Below, piece by piece: positions 1 through 8,318 of a stretch of DNA of 64,000 nt. A program made the position numbers and the translations under genes. This stretch comes from Kitasatospora sp. CB01950 (GTDB taxonomy: Bacteria > Actinomycetota > Actinomycetes > Streptomycetales > Streptomycetaceae), in contig NZ_LISX01000017.1 in NCBI RefSeq assembly GCF_001905465.1, positions 28,968 to 92,967 on the forward strand. The letters are read 5' to 3'. Below the pieces are notes generated by a model that worked only from the letters and a program-made list of their open reading frames with translations, had not been told where the DNA came from and ran no database searches. Each line of letters begins with the position of its first letter. Within the stretch, counting starts at the first letter, position 1.

Positions 1-396
1 GGCGTCGCGCAGCGGCGGCGGCAGCACGGTGTCCACCAGGTGGGCGGGCAGCGTCCGGTGCAGCTCCTGGAGGGCCAGCCAGCCGCGCAGCCGGGTCGTC
101 CACGGGCAGATGTAGGTGACGCCGTCCGCGATCCGCACGTAGGCCTGCCCGTCCTCCTGCTCGGGCAGCGGACGGGGCGTCAGGGCCGCCAGCGCTGCCA
201 GGGCGGCGCGCTGCTCGACGAGGGCGGCGCCGGTCACCGGCCGGCCCGGCCCGTCGGCGTCGGGGCCGTGGGCGGCGGCGTAGGCCTGCCAGCGGGCCCG
301 GTCCGGCTCGGGGTAGGCGGCCAGCGGCTCGTAGACCCGCAGCTGCGCGGTGTACGGCGGGAGCACGGAGGTGCGCGGGGCGGTCACGCTCCGCAT
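1..396 (-). CDS. conserved actinobacterial hypothetical protein (C-terminus outside window)
   Basis: Reading leftward from an ATG at 396, 132 codons stay open to the window edge, so the protein is partial at its C-terminus. It begins MRSVTAPRTSVLPPYTAQLR and continues with a helical, Pro/Ala-rich stretch; no catalytic motif or membrane segment is visible. It is divergent from vdh with a 162-base gap that must hold both promoters. From memory, S. coelicolor has a hypothetical gene between vdh and bldC in the same place, so bldC may lie just left of the window. The function is unknown; coding status rests on intact frame, GC3-biased codons and synteny. Confidence 0.7.
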   Translation of the reverse strand, partial: MRSVTAPRTSVLPPYTAQLRVYEPLAAYPEPDRARWQAYAAAHGPDADGPGRPVTGAALVEQRAALAALAALTPRPLPEQEDGQAYVRIADGVTYICPWTTRLRGWLALQELHRTLPAHLVDTVLPPPLRDA

Positions 397-558
397 CGTC
401 GCACGGGCCTCAGGGACGCGTCAGGGTGTCGTGGAGAAGGCTTCGATCGTTATCGCTCGGGGCCCGTCCGGGGGCAGATTCGAAGGCAGCCCCGGAGCTA
501 GGCTTCGACCAGACGCCCGCCCCACCGTCGCGGGCCATCATTTGCTGGAGTCACCACC

Positions 559-1701
559 GTGACCGACGTACACACCACGCACCCCGTACCAGGCGTGCTG
601 GGCCGAGTCTTCGGCACCGGCCAGGAGGGCGACGGGCACGAGCAGGTCGTGCTCTGCCACGACCGTTCCACCGGGCTCAAGGCGATCATCGCGATCCACT
701 CCACCGCCCTCGGCCCGGCCCTCGGCGGCACCCGGTTCTTCCCGTACGCGAGCGAGGAGGAGGCGCTGACCGACGCGCTGAACCTCTCCCGCGGAATGAG
801 CTACAAGAACGCCCTCGCCGGGCTCGACCTCGGCGGCGGCAAGGCCGTGATCATCGGCGACCCGAACAAGGACAAGAACGAGGCGATGCTGCGCGCCTAC
901 GGGCGCTTCGTGCAGTCCCTGCGCGGCCGCTACATCACCGCCTGCGACGTGGGCACCTACGTCCAGGACATGGACGTGATCGCCCGGGAGACCGAGTTCG
1001 TCACCGGCCGCTCGCCCGAGCACGGCGGCGCCGGCGACTCCTCGGTGCTGACCTCCTTCGGCGTCTTCCAGGGCATGCGCGCCTCCGCCCAGGCCCGCTG
1101 GGGCCAGCCGACGCTGCGCGGCAAGCGGGTCGGCGTGGCGGGTGTCGGCAAGGTCGGGCACTACCTGGTCGGCCACCTGGTCGCGGACGGCGCCACCGTG
1201 GTCGTCACCGACGTGTCCGAGACCGCCGTGAACCGCGTCCGGGCCGCCCACCCGGAGGTCGAGGTGGTGGCCGACACCGCCGCCCTGCTCGCCTCCGACC
1301 TGGACGTGTACGCCCCGTGCGCGCTCGGCGGCGCGCTCACCGACGAGACGGTGGGGGCGCTCGGCGCGGCCGGCACCTCGATCGTCTGCGGCGCGGCCAA
1401 CAACCAGCTCGCCCACCCGGGTGTGGAGAAGGACCTCGCCGACCGCGGCATCCTGTACGCGCCCGACTACCTGGTGAACTCCGGTGGCGTGATCCAGGTC
1501 GCCGACGAGATCGAGGGCTTCAACTTCGACCGGGCGAAGAACAAGGCCACGAAGATCTTCGACACCACGCTGGAGATCTTCACCCGGGCCGCCTCCGACG
1601 GCATCCCGCCGGCGGTCGCCGCCGACCGGCTCGCCGAGAAGCGGATGCGGGAGATCAGCGCGCTGCGCTCGATCCTGCTGCCGGCCGCCCGCCGGGGCTG
1701 A
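559..1701 (+). CDS. vdh: valine/branched-chain amino acid dehydrogenase (Glu/Leu/Phe/Val dehydrogenase family)
   Basis: Cytoplasmic NAD-dependent dehydrogenase that oxidatively deaminates valine and other branched-chain amino acids to 2-oxo acids, supplying branched-chain acyl precursors and ammonia. The 380-residue protein has the N-terminal dimerisation domain with the glycine-rich catalytic-lysine segment (LDLGGGKAVI, about residue 93) and a Rossmann domain with a GVAGVGKVGHYL dinucleotide loop near residue 195. Length is close to the roughly 364 residues of Streptomyces Vdh. The GTG start has GGAG seven bases upstream. It is monocistronic, closed by a strong hairpin at 1715-1749. Leucine or phenylalanine dehydrogenase is possible by fold, but the N-terminus and gene context favour Vdh. 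Confidence 0.93.
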   Translation: MTDVHTTHPVPGVLGRVFGTGQEGDGHEQVVLCHDRSTGLKAIIAIHSTALGPALGGTRFFPYASEEEALTDALNLSRGMSYKNALAGLDLGGGKAVIIGDPNKDKNEAMLRAYGRFVQSLRGRYITACDVGTYVQDMDVIARETEFVTGRSPEHGGAGDSSVLTSFGVFQGMRASAQARWGQPTLRGKRVGVAGVGKVGHYLVGHLVADGATVVVTDVSETAVNRVRAAHPEVEVVADTAALLASDLDVYAPCALGGALTDETVGALGAAGTSIVCGAANNQLAHPGVEKDLADRGILYAPDYLVNSGGVIQVADEIEGFNFDRAKNKATKIFDTTLEIFTRAASDGIPPAVAADRLAEKRMREISALRSILLPAARRG

Positions 1702-1714
1702 CCGCGACCGCTCG

Positions 1715-1749
1715 GATGCGCGGGGCCGGCGCCCCCGGCCCCGCGCATC
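1715..1749 (+). terminator. vdh terminator hairpin
   Basis: Perfect 15-bp GC-rich stem (1715-1729 with 1735-1749) and a 5-base loop, 14 bases after the vdh stop. There is no clear T-run, as is common for Streptomyces hairpin terminators. Confidence 0.75.
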
Positions 1750-2071
1750 ACGATGTGGAACCGGATTCTCAGTCTGTCCCCCGAACGGGCGATACCGCGC
1801 CTCCTTCGGGGGATAATCTCTGCAGGAACGACGGGACCGGCCTCGCGCCGGACAGCCTGCGAAAGCCCCGAAATTCCCCTCTGACCTGGGCGGACCTGGT
1901 TCGAGGGGGCTTGGGTGCGCGCCACGTCACACCGGCGACGTACCGTCCGGCGGCGGAAACAGGTACCGTTAATGCTCCAAGGGACGGTTTCCCACTTCGG
2001 GCAGGCCGGACCTGATCATCAACACGTGTCAGACTCGGGGCCGTGAGCCCCACCGTTGAGGGGGTCGACCC
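1750..2071. other. intergenic stretch without a gene, two inverted repeats
   Basis: I see no supported coding sequence here. An 8-bp repeat CCCCCGAA (1778-1785) pairs with TTCGGGGG (1805-1812) and is followed at once by a -10-like GATAAT (1812-1817). A second pair, GGAAAC (1955-1960) and GTTTCC (1987-1992), lies upstream of the DUF3073 gene. They may be an operator, a small RNA or leader structure for the next gene; nothing in the sequence decides between these. Confidence 0.4.
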
Positions 2072-2311
2072 ATGGGGCGCGGCCGGGCCAAGGCCAAGCA
2101 GACGAAGGTCGCCCGCGAGCTGAAGTACAACAGCGGCGGGTTCGACGCTAACCGTCTGTCTCACGAGCTGGGTGTACCTCCGTCCACCGCGATCGAGCCT
2201 GAGCCGATCGAGGACGACGACGAGGACGACCCCTACGCGGCGTACGCCGACATGTACGACGACGATGACGACGACGACGAGGACACCCCTCCGGCTCGTC
2301 GCCGCGCGTAA
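2072..2311 (+). CDS. DUF3073 family protein
   Basis: A 79-residue cytoplasmic protein of the actinobacterial DUF3073 family. The N-terminal half (MGRGRAKAKQTKVARELKYN) is strongly basic and conserved in the family; the C-terminal half is a run of Asp/Glu (about residues 49-72) ending in a short basic tail. Such a split charge pattern suggests nucleic-acid or ribosome association, but no activity is known. GAGGGGG lies eight bases before the ATG. It sits between vdh and the convergent purM, as in S. coelicolor (from memory), and ends at a shared bidirectional terminator. Confidence 0.88.
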   Translation: MGRGRAKAKQTKVARELKYNSGGFDANRLSHELGVPPSTAIEPEPIEDDDEDDPYAAYADMYDDDDDDDEDTPPARRRA

Positions 2312-2409
2312 CGTTCTTCGACCGGGCCGGTCCGGGCGCTCCCTGTGGGTGCCGGGCCGGTTTTCGGCGTACCTGTCGGCAGCGCGGACAATCGCATGAC
2401 CGTACGAGA

Positions 2410-2435
2410 AAGGCCCCGCCGGTGGCGGGGCCCTT
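2410..2435. terminator. bidirectional terminator between DUF3073 gene and purM
   Basis: GGCCCCGCC (2412-2420) pairs with GGCGGGGCC (2424-2432) over a 3-base loop. On the minus strand, downstream of purM, the stem is followed by TTTCT, making it the better terminator for purF-purM. Confidence 0.75.
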
Positions 2436-2448
2436 CAGCGTGTCCGGA

Positions 2449-3525
2449 TCAGAACGCCTCGTAGGCGTTGTACAGCGTCGCGCCGCCGTCGTGCTCGGCG
2501 TCGCGCTCGACCACGTCGCCGAGCAGCCAGGCCTCGACGCCGCGGTCCTCCAGGACCGACAGCACCACGTCGACCGACTCCGGCGGGACGACGGCGACCA
2601 TGCCGACGCCCATGTTGAGGGTCTTCTCGATCTCCAGGGTCTGCATGGCGCCGACCTTGGCCACGGTCTGGAACACCGGCAGCGGCGACCAGGTGCCGCG
2701 GTCCAGGCGGGCGTGCAGGTGGTCCGGGATCACCCGGGCCAGGTTGGCGGCCAGGCCACCACCGGTGACGTGCGAGAAGGCGTGGATCTCGGTGGCGCGG
2801 GTGAGCGCCAGGCAGTCCAGGGTGTAGATCCGGGTCGGCTCCAGCAGCTCCTCGCCGAGGGTGCGGCCGAACTCCTCGACCTGGCGGTCGAGCTTCCAGC
2901 CGGCCTGGTTCAGCAGCACGTGCCGGACCAGCGAGTAGCCGTTGGAGTGCAGGCCGGAGGCGGCCATGGCGATCACCACGTCGCCCGCGCGGACCCGGTC
3001 CGCGCCGAGCAGCGCGTCGGCCTCGACCACGCCGGTGCCGGCACCCGCGACGTCGTACTCGTCGGGGCCGAGCAGGCCCGGGTGCTCGGCCGTCTCGCCG
3101 CCGATCAGCGAGCAGCCGGCCAGCGTGCAGCCCTCGGCGATGCCCTTGACGATGGCCGCGACCCGCTCCGGGACGACCTTGCCGACGCAGATGTAGTCGG
3201 TCATGAACAGCGGCTCGGCGCCGCAGACCACCAGGTCGTCGACGACCATGCCGACCAGGTCGTGGCCGATGGTGTCGTGCTTGTCCATCGCCTGGGCGAT
3301 GGCCACCTTGGTGCCCACACCGTCGGTGGCGGAGGCCAGCAGCGGGCGCTCGTAGCGCTTGAAGGCGGAGGCGTCGAACAGTCCGGCGAAGCCGCCCAGG
3401 CCGCCCAGCACCTCGGGACGGTTGGTCTTCTTCACCCACTGCTTCATCAGCTCGACGGCACGGTCGCCGGCCTCGATGTCGACACCCGCGGCGGCGTAGG
3501 TCGCCCCGGTCTCGTTGCTGGTCAC
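2449..3525 (-). CDS. purM: phosphoribosylformylglycinamidine cyclo-ligase (AIR synthase)
   Basis: Fifth step of de novo purine synthesis: ATP-dependent closure of FGAM to 5-aminoimidazole ribotide in the cytoplasm. The 358-residue protein shows the PurM/ThiL/SelD ATP-binding features: a glycine loop GVGTKVAIA (about residue 63), an acidic segment IGHDLVGMVVDDLVVCGAEP (about 78-97), and the Gly-rich HVTGGGLAANL loop in the second half. I chose GTG at 3525 because AAAGGG lies nine bases upstream and the protein then has family length; a longer frame to 3975 would overlap purF. It is 92 bases downstream of purF in the same operon. An 8-bp GC stem (3586-3605) in the gap might tune relative expression. 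Confidence 0.96.
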   Translation of the reverse strand: MTSNETGATYAAAGVDIEAGDRAVELMKQWVKKTNRPEVLGGLGGFAGLFDASAFKRYERPLLASATDGVGTKVAIAQAMDKHDTIGHDLVGMVVDDLVVCGAEPLFMTDYICVGKVVPERVAAIVKGIAEGCTLAGCSLIGGETAEHPGLLGPDEYDVAGAGTGVVEADALLGADRVRAGDVVIAMAASGLHSNGYSLVRHVLLNQAGWKLDRQVEEFGRTLGEELLEPTRIYTLDCLALTRATEIHAFSHVTGGGLAANLARVIPDHLHARLDRGTWSPLPVFQTVAKVGAMQTLEIEKTLNMGVGMVAVVPPESVDVVLSVLEDRGVEAWLLGDVVERDAEHDGGATLYNAYEAF

Positions 3526-3617
3526 CTGGTGTGGCCCTTTCGAAGTGGTGGTGCTGCCTCCCCCGGCCGGAGCCGGGATGGGGTGCCCCCGGCCCGTGCC
3601 GGGGGCGGTGCGCAGGA

Positions 3618-5198
3618 CTACGGGCGTCGCAGCGCGTCCGCCGCGCCGGCGCCGCCCAGCAGCGACTGCACGCCGTCGAGGTCGGTCTGCTTGCCGCGGA
3701 CCGGCTGCTGCTGCTTGGCCTGGCCGCCCGCGATCTCCGCTTCCAGCAGCAGCTTGCCGAGCAGCGCCGGGTCCGGCAGCTCCATCGGGTACTCGCCGTC
3801 GAAGCAGGCCCGGCAGAGCTTGTCCTTGGGCTGCTTGGTGGCCTCGATCATCCCGTCGATGGAGATGTAGGCCAGCGAGTCGGCACCCAGCGAGCGGCCG
3901 ATCTCGTCGACCGAGAGGCCGTTGGCGATCAGCTCGGCGCGGGTGGCGAAGTCGATGCCGAAGAAGCACGGCCACTTCACCGGCGGCGAGGAGATCCGGA
4001 TGTGGACCTCGGCCGCTCCGGCCTCGCGGAGCATCCGGACCAGGGCGCGCTGGGTGTTGCCGCGGACGATCGAGTCGTCCACGACCACCAGGCGCTTGCC
4101 CCGGATGACCTCGCGCAGCGGGTTCAGCTTGAGCCGGATGCCCAGCTGGCGGATGGTCTGGTTGGGCTGGATGAAGGTACGGCCGACGTAGGCGTTCTTC
4201 ACCAGGCCGGAGCCGAACGGGATGCCGCTGGCCTCGGCGTAGCCGATCGCGGCGGGGGTGCCGGATTCGGGAGTCGCTATCACCAGGTCGGCGTCGGCCG
4301 GGGCCTCGGCGGCCAGCTTGCGGCCCATCTCCACCCGGGACAGGTGCACGTTGCGCCCGGCGATGGTGGTGTCCGGGCGGGCCAGGTACACGTACTCGAA
4401 GATGCAGCCCTTGGGCTTGGCCTCGGCGAAGCGCGAGGTGCGCATGCCGTTCTCGTCGATGGCGATCAGCTCGCCGGGCTCCACCTCGCGGATGAAGCTG
4501 GCGCCGACGATGTCGAGGGCGGAGGTCTCGGAGGCGACCACCCAGCCGCGCTCGATCCGGCCGAGCACCAGCGGGCGGATGCCCTGCGGGTCACGGGCGG
4601 CGTAGAGCGTGTGCTCGTCCATGAAGACCAGCGAGAAGGCGCCCTTGACGCCCGGCAGCACCTGCTGTGCGGCCTCTTCGATGGTCAGGTCGGGGTGGCC
4701 GGCCAGCAGAGCGGTCAGCAGATCGGTGTCGTTGGTCGCCGCGGTCCGCCCGGAGCGGGAGACGTGCTCCTCGCCGGGCAGTTCGGCGACCTTCGCCGCG
4801 AGTTCCGCGGTGTTCACCAGGTTTCCGTTGTGGCCGAGGGCCAGCGAACCGTTGGCGGTCGCCCGGAAGGTCGGCTGGGCGTTCTCCCAGACCGAGGACC
4901 CGGTGGTCGAGTAGCGGGCATGTCCGACGGCGATATGCCCGTGCAGCGACCCCAGGGAGGTCTCGTCGAAGACCTGGGACACGAGTCCCATGTCCTTGAA
5001 GACGAGAATCTGGGAGCCGTTGCTCACTGCAATGCCCGCGGATTCCTGTCCGCGGTGCTGCAGGGCATAGAGGCCGAAGTACGTGAGCTTTGCGACCTCC
5101 TCGCCGGGAGCCCAGACACCGAAGACGCCGCAAGCGTCCTGGGGGCCTTTCTCGCCGGGAAGAAGATCGTGGTTGAGTCGTCCGTCACCACGTGGCAC
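3618..5198 (-). CDS. purF: amidophosphoribosyltransferase
   Basis: Committed step of purine synthesis: PRPP plus glutamine to phosphoribosylamine. In this 526-residue protein the N-terminal class II glutamine amidotransferase domain has its nucleophile at Cys23 (ACGVFGV), so a 22-residue propeptide is presumably removed. The C-terminal phosphoribosyltransferase domain carries the PRPP loop VVVVDDSIVRGNTQRAL. Cysteines in CIFEYVYLARPD, KWPCFFGID and the CxxC of KLCRACFDG match the four iron-sulfur ligands of Bacillus-type PurF, so an oxygen-sensitive cluster is likely. The last 40 residues are a Gln/Gly-rich tail. A minus-strand TAGACT element seven bases before the GTG suggests a leaderless transcript. 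Operon with purM. Confidence 0.96.
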   Translation of the reverse strand: MPRGDGRLNHDLLPGEKGPQDACGVFGVWAPGEEVAKLTYFGLYALQHRGQESAGIAVSNGSQILVFKDMGLVSQVFDETSLGSLHGHIAVGHARYSTTGSSVWENAQPTFRATANGSLALGHNGNLVNTAELAAKVAELPGEEHVSRSGRTAATNDTDLLTALLAGHPDLTIEEAAQQVLPGVKGAFSLVFMDEHTLYAARDPQGIRPLVLGRIERGWVVASETSALDIVGASFIREVEPGELIAIDENGMRTSRFAEAKPKGCIFEYVYLARPDTTIAGRNVHLSRVEMGRKLAAEAPADADLVIATPESGTPAAIGYAEASGIPFGSGLVKNAYVGRTFIQPNQTIRQLGIRLKLNPLREVIRGKRLVVVDDSIVRGNTQRALVRMLREAGAAEVHIRISSPPVKWPCFFGIDFATRAELIANGLSVDEIGRSLGADSLAYISIDGMIEATKQPKDKLCRACFDGEYPMELPDPALLGKLLLEAEIAGGQAKQQQPVRGKQTDLDGVQSLLGGAGAADALRRP

Positions 5199-5211
5199 GT
5201 CTCCGAGTCTA
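5199..5211 (-). promoter_or_regulatory. purF -10 element, probable leaderless start
   Basis: TAGACT (5211-5206 on the minus strand) lies seven bases before the GTG at 5198, so transcription should begin at or beside the start codon. The CGGAG between them is too close to serve as a normal ribosome-binding site. The rest of the gap to 5371 holds no gene that I can support. Confidence 0.5.
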
Positions 5212-5371
5212 GGGCAGATGGCGGGAACGCCCTGATGGCAGCCTCGCGGTACGCGCGTAGACCTCGGCCCTTACCAGGTCTTCCGCGTTCGGGTGGCCGG
5301 CTTCACGCCCTTGTCATCAGGCCTTCGCACGGTGGCCGGACGGCCCGGACGGGCCTGCGCTGTGAGCCTGC

Positions 5372-6184
5372 TCACCCGGCGGGCAGCAGCAGCCGCCAGG
5401 AGTCCGGGCGGACCGTCCAGGTGCGGTGGCGGACCGGGCCGACCGGGCAGCCGTCCGCCTCGTAGCCGAAGCTGCGGCCGGCCACGGTGAGCCGGTCGGC
5501 GCGCAGGCGGTGCGGGCTGCCGTCCAGGTCGAGGGCGAGTTCCATGACGCCGTCGGCCACCGCGACCCGCAGATGGCGGACCCGCTGGTGGACGTCGGCC
5601 AGCAGGTGGCCGTCGGCTTCGATGCGCAGTTCCTCGGTTCCGGAGGGGCTCGCCTGCTCGGCCGCAGCCAGTTTCGCCCATAGCGAACGCCAGCCACCCG
5701 TTCGGCCCTGCCTCGGGCCGGTGAAACGGACCTCGGAGAGCACCACTCCGCCGCCGTCGTCGAGCAGCAGTCCGAGTCGGCGGGCGCTGCCCGCCAGCAC
5801 CGTCCGGGCGGCCGCCACCGGCTCGGCCGGCACGCCCAGCATGCGGGCGGTCGCGGTGGCCACCGGGCCCCCGACCGGGACCAGGCCGACCGGGTCGGCA
5901 TCCAACTCCCGCTGCCGGTGCAGGGCCTGCAACACCCGCTGCAGCGCCTGGTCGGAGCCGATCACCACGGCGCGCCTTCTGCCCCGATGCGCGAGCACCC
6001 GGTCCAACTCGGACGGGCTCTCCGGCAGGGTGACCTTCACGTCGGCGCCGCCGCACAGCACATCCTTGGCGATCCGCACCGATTCGCCGTCCGCCTGCCT
6101 GGCCGACGGGTCCAGCACCACCAGGAGCGGCCCGGCCCCCTCGGCGTCCGCGGGGCGGGATACGGGCGTGGACAGCGACGACAC
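5372..6184 (-). CDS. diacylglycerol kinase catalytic-domain-like protein
   Basis: A 270-residue protein with the N-terminal half of the DAGK/NAD-kinase fold: an opening LLVVLDPSARQADGES strand-loop in place of the usual NP.sG motif, then VVIGSDQALQRVLQAL and a LVPVGGPVATATARMLGVP segment corresponding to the GGDGT and GT.Ndfa regions. Both motifs are degenerate, so ATP or lipid binding may be altered. The second half resembles the beta-sandwich domain of lipid kinases. GTG at 6184 is preceded by GAGGAAGG. It is divergent from purA, and from memory a similar gene adjoins purA in S. coelicolor. Substrate unknown. Confidence 0.75.
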   Translation of the reverse strand: MSSLSTPVSRPADAEGAGPLLVVLDPSARQADGESVRIAKDVLCGGADVKVTLPESPSELDRVLAHRGRRRAVVIGSDQALQRVLQALHRQRELDADPVGLVPVGGPVATATARMLGVPAEPVAAARTVLAGSARRLGLLLDDGGGVVLSEVRFTGPRQGRTGGWRSLWAKLAAAEQASPSGTEELRIEADGHLLADVHQRVRHLRVAVADGVMELALDLDGSPHRLRADRLTVAGRSFGYEADGCPVGPVRHRTWTVRPDSWRLLLPAG

Positions 6185-6202
6185 GACCGGTCCTTCCTCA
6201 GG

Positions 6203-6247
6203 TAATCTCTCGGTGCAAGAGCCCCTTGCGCCATTGCGCCAGGGGCT
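6203..6247 (+). promoter_or_regulatory. purA upstream -10-like element and leader hairpin
   Basis: A TAATCT hexamer (6203-6208) could act as a -10 box. Just after it AGCCCCT (6220-6226) pairs with AGGGGCT (6241-6247), extended by an outer CAAG/TTG, which would form a hairpin at the 5' end of a roughly 95-base purA leader. It might equally be an operator in this 126-base divergent region. Low certainty. Confidence 0.35.
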
Positions 6248-6310
6248 TGGTCCATCTCGGGGCAGACTGCGGTCTTCGCAGGATGCCCCAACCGGAAGGG
6301 GTGTACGCCT

Positions 6311-7594
6311 GTGCCGGCACTCGTGCTCGTTGGTGCCCAGTGGGGAGACGAGGGCAAGGGGAAGGCCACCGACCTGCTCGGCGGCTCCGTCGACTACGTC
6401 GTCCGCTACCAGGGCGGCAACAACGCCGGTCACACGGTGGTCATCGGCGACCAGAAGTACGCCCTCCACCTGCTGCCTTCCGGCATCCTCAGCCCGAACG
6501 TGGTGCCGGTGATCGGCAACGGCGTGGTCATCGACCCGGGCGTGCTGCTCTCGGAGCTGCGGGGTCTGAACGACCGCGGCATCGACACCTCCAAGCTGCT
6601 GATCTCGGGCAACGCCCACCTGATCACGCCGTACCACCGGACGCTGGACAAGGTCACCGAGCGCTTCCTCGGCAAGCGCCGGATCGGCACCACCGGCCGC
6701 GGCATCGGCCCGGCCTACGCCGACAAGATCAACCGCGTCGGCATCCGGGTCCAGGACCTGTTCGACGAGTCGATCCTGCGCCAGAAGATCGAAGCGGCGC
6801 TGCACGACAAGAACCAGCTGCTGGTCAAGCTCTACAACCGCCGCGCGATCCCGGCCGACCTGGTGCTCGAGGAGTACCTGGGCTACGCCGACAAGATCAA
6901 GCCGTTCCTGGCGGACACCACGCTCGTCCTGGACGAGGCGCTGAAGGCCGGCAAGGTCGTGCTGCTGGAAGGCGGCCAGGGCACCCTGCTCGACGTCGAC
7001 CACGGCACGTACCCGTTCGTCACCTCGTCGAACCCGACCTCCGGCGGTGCCTGCACCGGCTCCGGCATCGGCCCGACCAAGATCGACCGGGTCATCGGCA
7101 TCCTGAAGGCCTACACCACCCGCGTCGGCTCGGGCCCGTTCCCGACCGAGCTGCTGGACGCGGACGGCGAGGCGCTGCGGCGGATCGGCGGCGAGCGCGG
7201 TGTGACCACCGGCCGCGACCGGCGCTGCGGCTGGTTCGACGCGGTGATCGCCCGCTACGCGACCCGGGTCAACGGTCTGACCGACTTCTTCCTGACCAAG
7301 CTGGACGTGCTGACCGGCTGGGAGCAGATCCCGGTCTGCGTGGCGTACGAGATCGACGGGCAGCGGGTCGAGGAACTCCCGTACAACCAGTCGGACTTCC
7401 ACCACGCGAAGCCGATCTACGAGAACCTGCCGGGCTGGAGCGAGGACATCTCGAAGGCGAAGACCTTCGCCGACCTGCCGAAGAACGCGCAGGCGTACGT
7501 GAAGGCGCTGGAGGAGATGTCGGGCGCGCCGATCTCGGCGATCGGCGTCGGCCCCGGCCGGACCGAGACCATCGAGATCAACTCCTTCCTGTAG
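6311..7594 (+). CDS. purA: adenylosuccinate synthetase
   Basis: GTP-dependent condensation of IMP with aspartate, the first committed step from IMP to AMP. The 427-residue protein has family length. It opens with the P-loop-like VGAQWGDEGKGKATDLL containing the catalytic Asp and Lys, followed by NAGHTVV, the IMP-binding GTTGRGIGPAYADK near residue 130, GQGTLLDVDHGTYPFVTSSN near 222, the VTTGRDRRCGWFD segment and a C-terminal guanine-binding region. GTG start with GAAGGGG upstream. It stands alone with its own terminator. In S. coelicolor purA is, from memory, far from purF-purM, so the proximity here may mark a rearrangement. Confidence 0.97.
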   Translation: MPALVLVGAQWGDEGKGKATDLLGGSVDYVVRYQGGNNAGHTVVIGDQKYALHLLPSGILSPNVVPVIGNGVVIDPGVLLSELRGLNDRGIDTSKLLISGNAHLITPYHRTLDKVTERFLGKRRIGTTGRGIGPAYADKINRVGIRVQDLFDESILRQKIEAALHDKNQLLVKLYNRRAIPADLVLEEYLGYADKIKPFLADTTLVLDEALKAGKVVLLEGGQGTLLDVDHGTYPFVTSSNPTSGGACTGSGIGPTKIDRVIGILKAYTTRVGSGPFPTELLDADGEALRRIGGERGVTTGRDRRCGWFDAVIARYATRVNGLTDFFLTKLDVLTGWEQIPVCVAYEIDGQRVEELPYNQSDFHHAKPIYENLPGWSEDISKAKTFADLPKNAQAYVKALEEMSGAPISAIGVGPGRTETIEINSFL

Positions 7595-7607
7595 GACGGA
7601 CGTCGCG

Positions 7608-7643
7608 AGGCCCGGCACCCCCGATCGCGGGGGTGCCGGGCCT
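7608..7643 (+). terminator. purA rho-independent terminator
   Basis: Perfect 16-bp stem (7608-7623 with 7628-7643) and a 4-base loop, beginning 13 bases after the purA stop and followed by TTCG. It is among the strongest hairpins in the window. Confidence 0.88.
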
Positions 7644-7661
7644 TTCGCATGGGGTTTTACG

Positions 7662-7699
7662 TTTGCACTAATACAGATATGGCTTGCGCCTAGTGCAAA
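7662..7699 (+). promoter_or_regulatory. inverted-repeat operator overlapping the acetyltransferase promoter
   Basis: TTTGCACTA (7662-7670) and TAGTGCAAA (7691-7699) are perfect 9-bp inverted copies separated by 20 bases. A likely promoter (TTGCGC at 7684-7689, TACGGT at 7708-7713, 18-base spacing) overlaps the right arm, so a bound repressor would block RNA polymerase. TACGGT is seven bases before the ATG, suggesting a leaderless mRNA. Confidence 0.6.
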
Positions 7700-7720
7700 G
7701 CTGGCTCTACGGTGTGGCGC

Positions 7721-8314
7721 ATGACCGCGAAACTGCCCGCACCCGTCGTCCTGACCGGCCGTCACATCCGGCTGGAGCCGCTGACCCGCGCCCACGTGCC
7801 CGACCTGTTCGCCGCCGGCGGCGGGGACGAGGAACTGTGGCGCTGGGTGCCGGTGCCGCTGCCGCGCACCCTGGAGGAGATGGCGCGGACCATCGACGCC
7901 CGGCTGGCGGACGTGCACTGCGAGCCGTACGCGGTGATCTCGCTCGCCGACGGGCGGGCGATCGGGGTGACCTGCTACTTCGAGGCCGACGCGGCCGAGG
8001 AGCAGGTGGAGATCGGCGGCACCTGGTACGCGCGCTCCGCGTGGCGGACGACGGTGAACACCGAGGCGAAGCTGCTGATGCTCTCCCACGCCTTCGAGGA
8101 CCTCGGCATGGGCCGGGTCAGCTGGCGCACCGACATCCGCAACGAGCGCTCGCAGAACGCGATCCGCCGGCTCGGCGCCACCTACGAGGGCACGTTCCGG
8201 CGCCACAAGCAGCGCCCGGACGGCAGTTGGCGGGACACCGTGTTCTTCGCGATGCTGGCCGACGAGTGGCCCGCCGCGAAGGCCCGGCTGACCGAGCGGT
8301 CGGCGGCCGGTTGA
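7721..8314 (+). CDS. GNAT family N-acetyltransferase (RimJ/RimL type)
   Basis: A 197-residue cytoplasmic GCN5-related acetyltransferase. It opens with the RimJ/RimL-type strand LTGRHIRLEPLTRAHVPDLF. Near the end come the acetyl-CoA region TEAKLLMLSHAFEDLGMGRV and the family signature NERSQNAIRRLGATYEGTFRRH. An internal IGGTWYARSAW segment matches the YxxxxxG strand of these enzymes. The acceptor could be a protein N-terminus, an amino acid or a drug; sequence does not decide. I prefer ATG 7721 over GTG 7712 because of the -10 spacing. The inverted repeat at 7662-7699 suggests ligand-responsive repression by an unlinked regulator. Confidence 0.88.
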   Translation: MTAKLPAPVVLTGRHIRLEPLTRAHVPDLFAAGGGDEELWRWVPVPLPRTLEEMARTIDARLADVHCEPYAVISLADGRAIGVTCYFEADAAEEQVEIGGTWYARSAWRTTVNTEAKLLMLSHAFEDLGMGRVSWRTDIRNERSQNAIRRLGATYEGTFRRHKQRPDGSWRDTVFFAMLADEWPAAKARLTERSAAG

Positions 8315-8318
8315 GAGG

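Noticed and set aside
40..501. Long open frame on the plus strand at the left edge
   Set aside because: Opposite strand gives a better conserved-looking protein, and the plus frame runs into vdh's upstream region with no ribosome-binding site.
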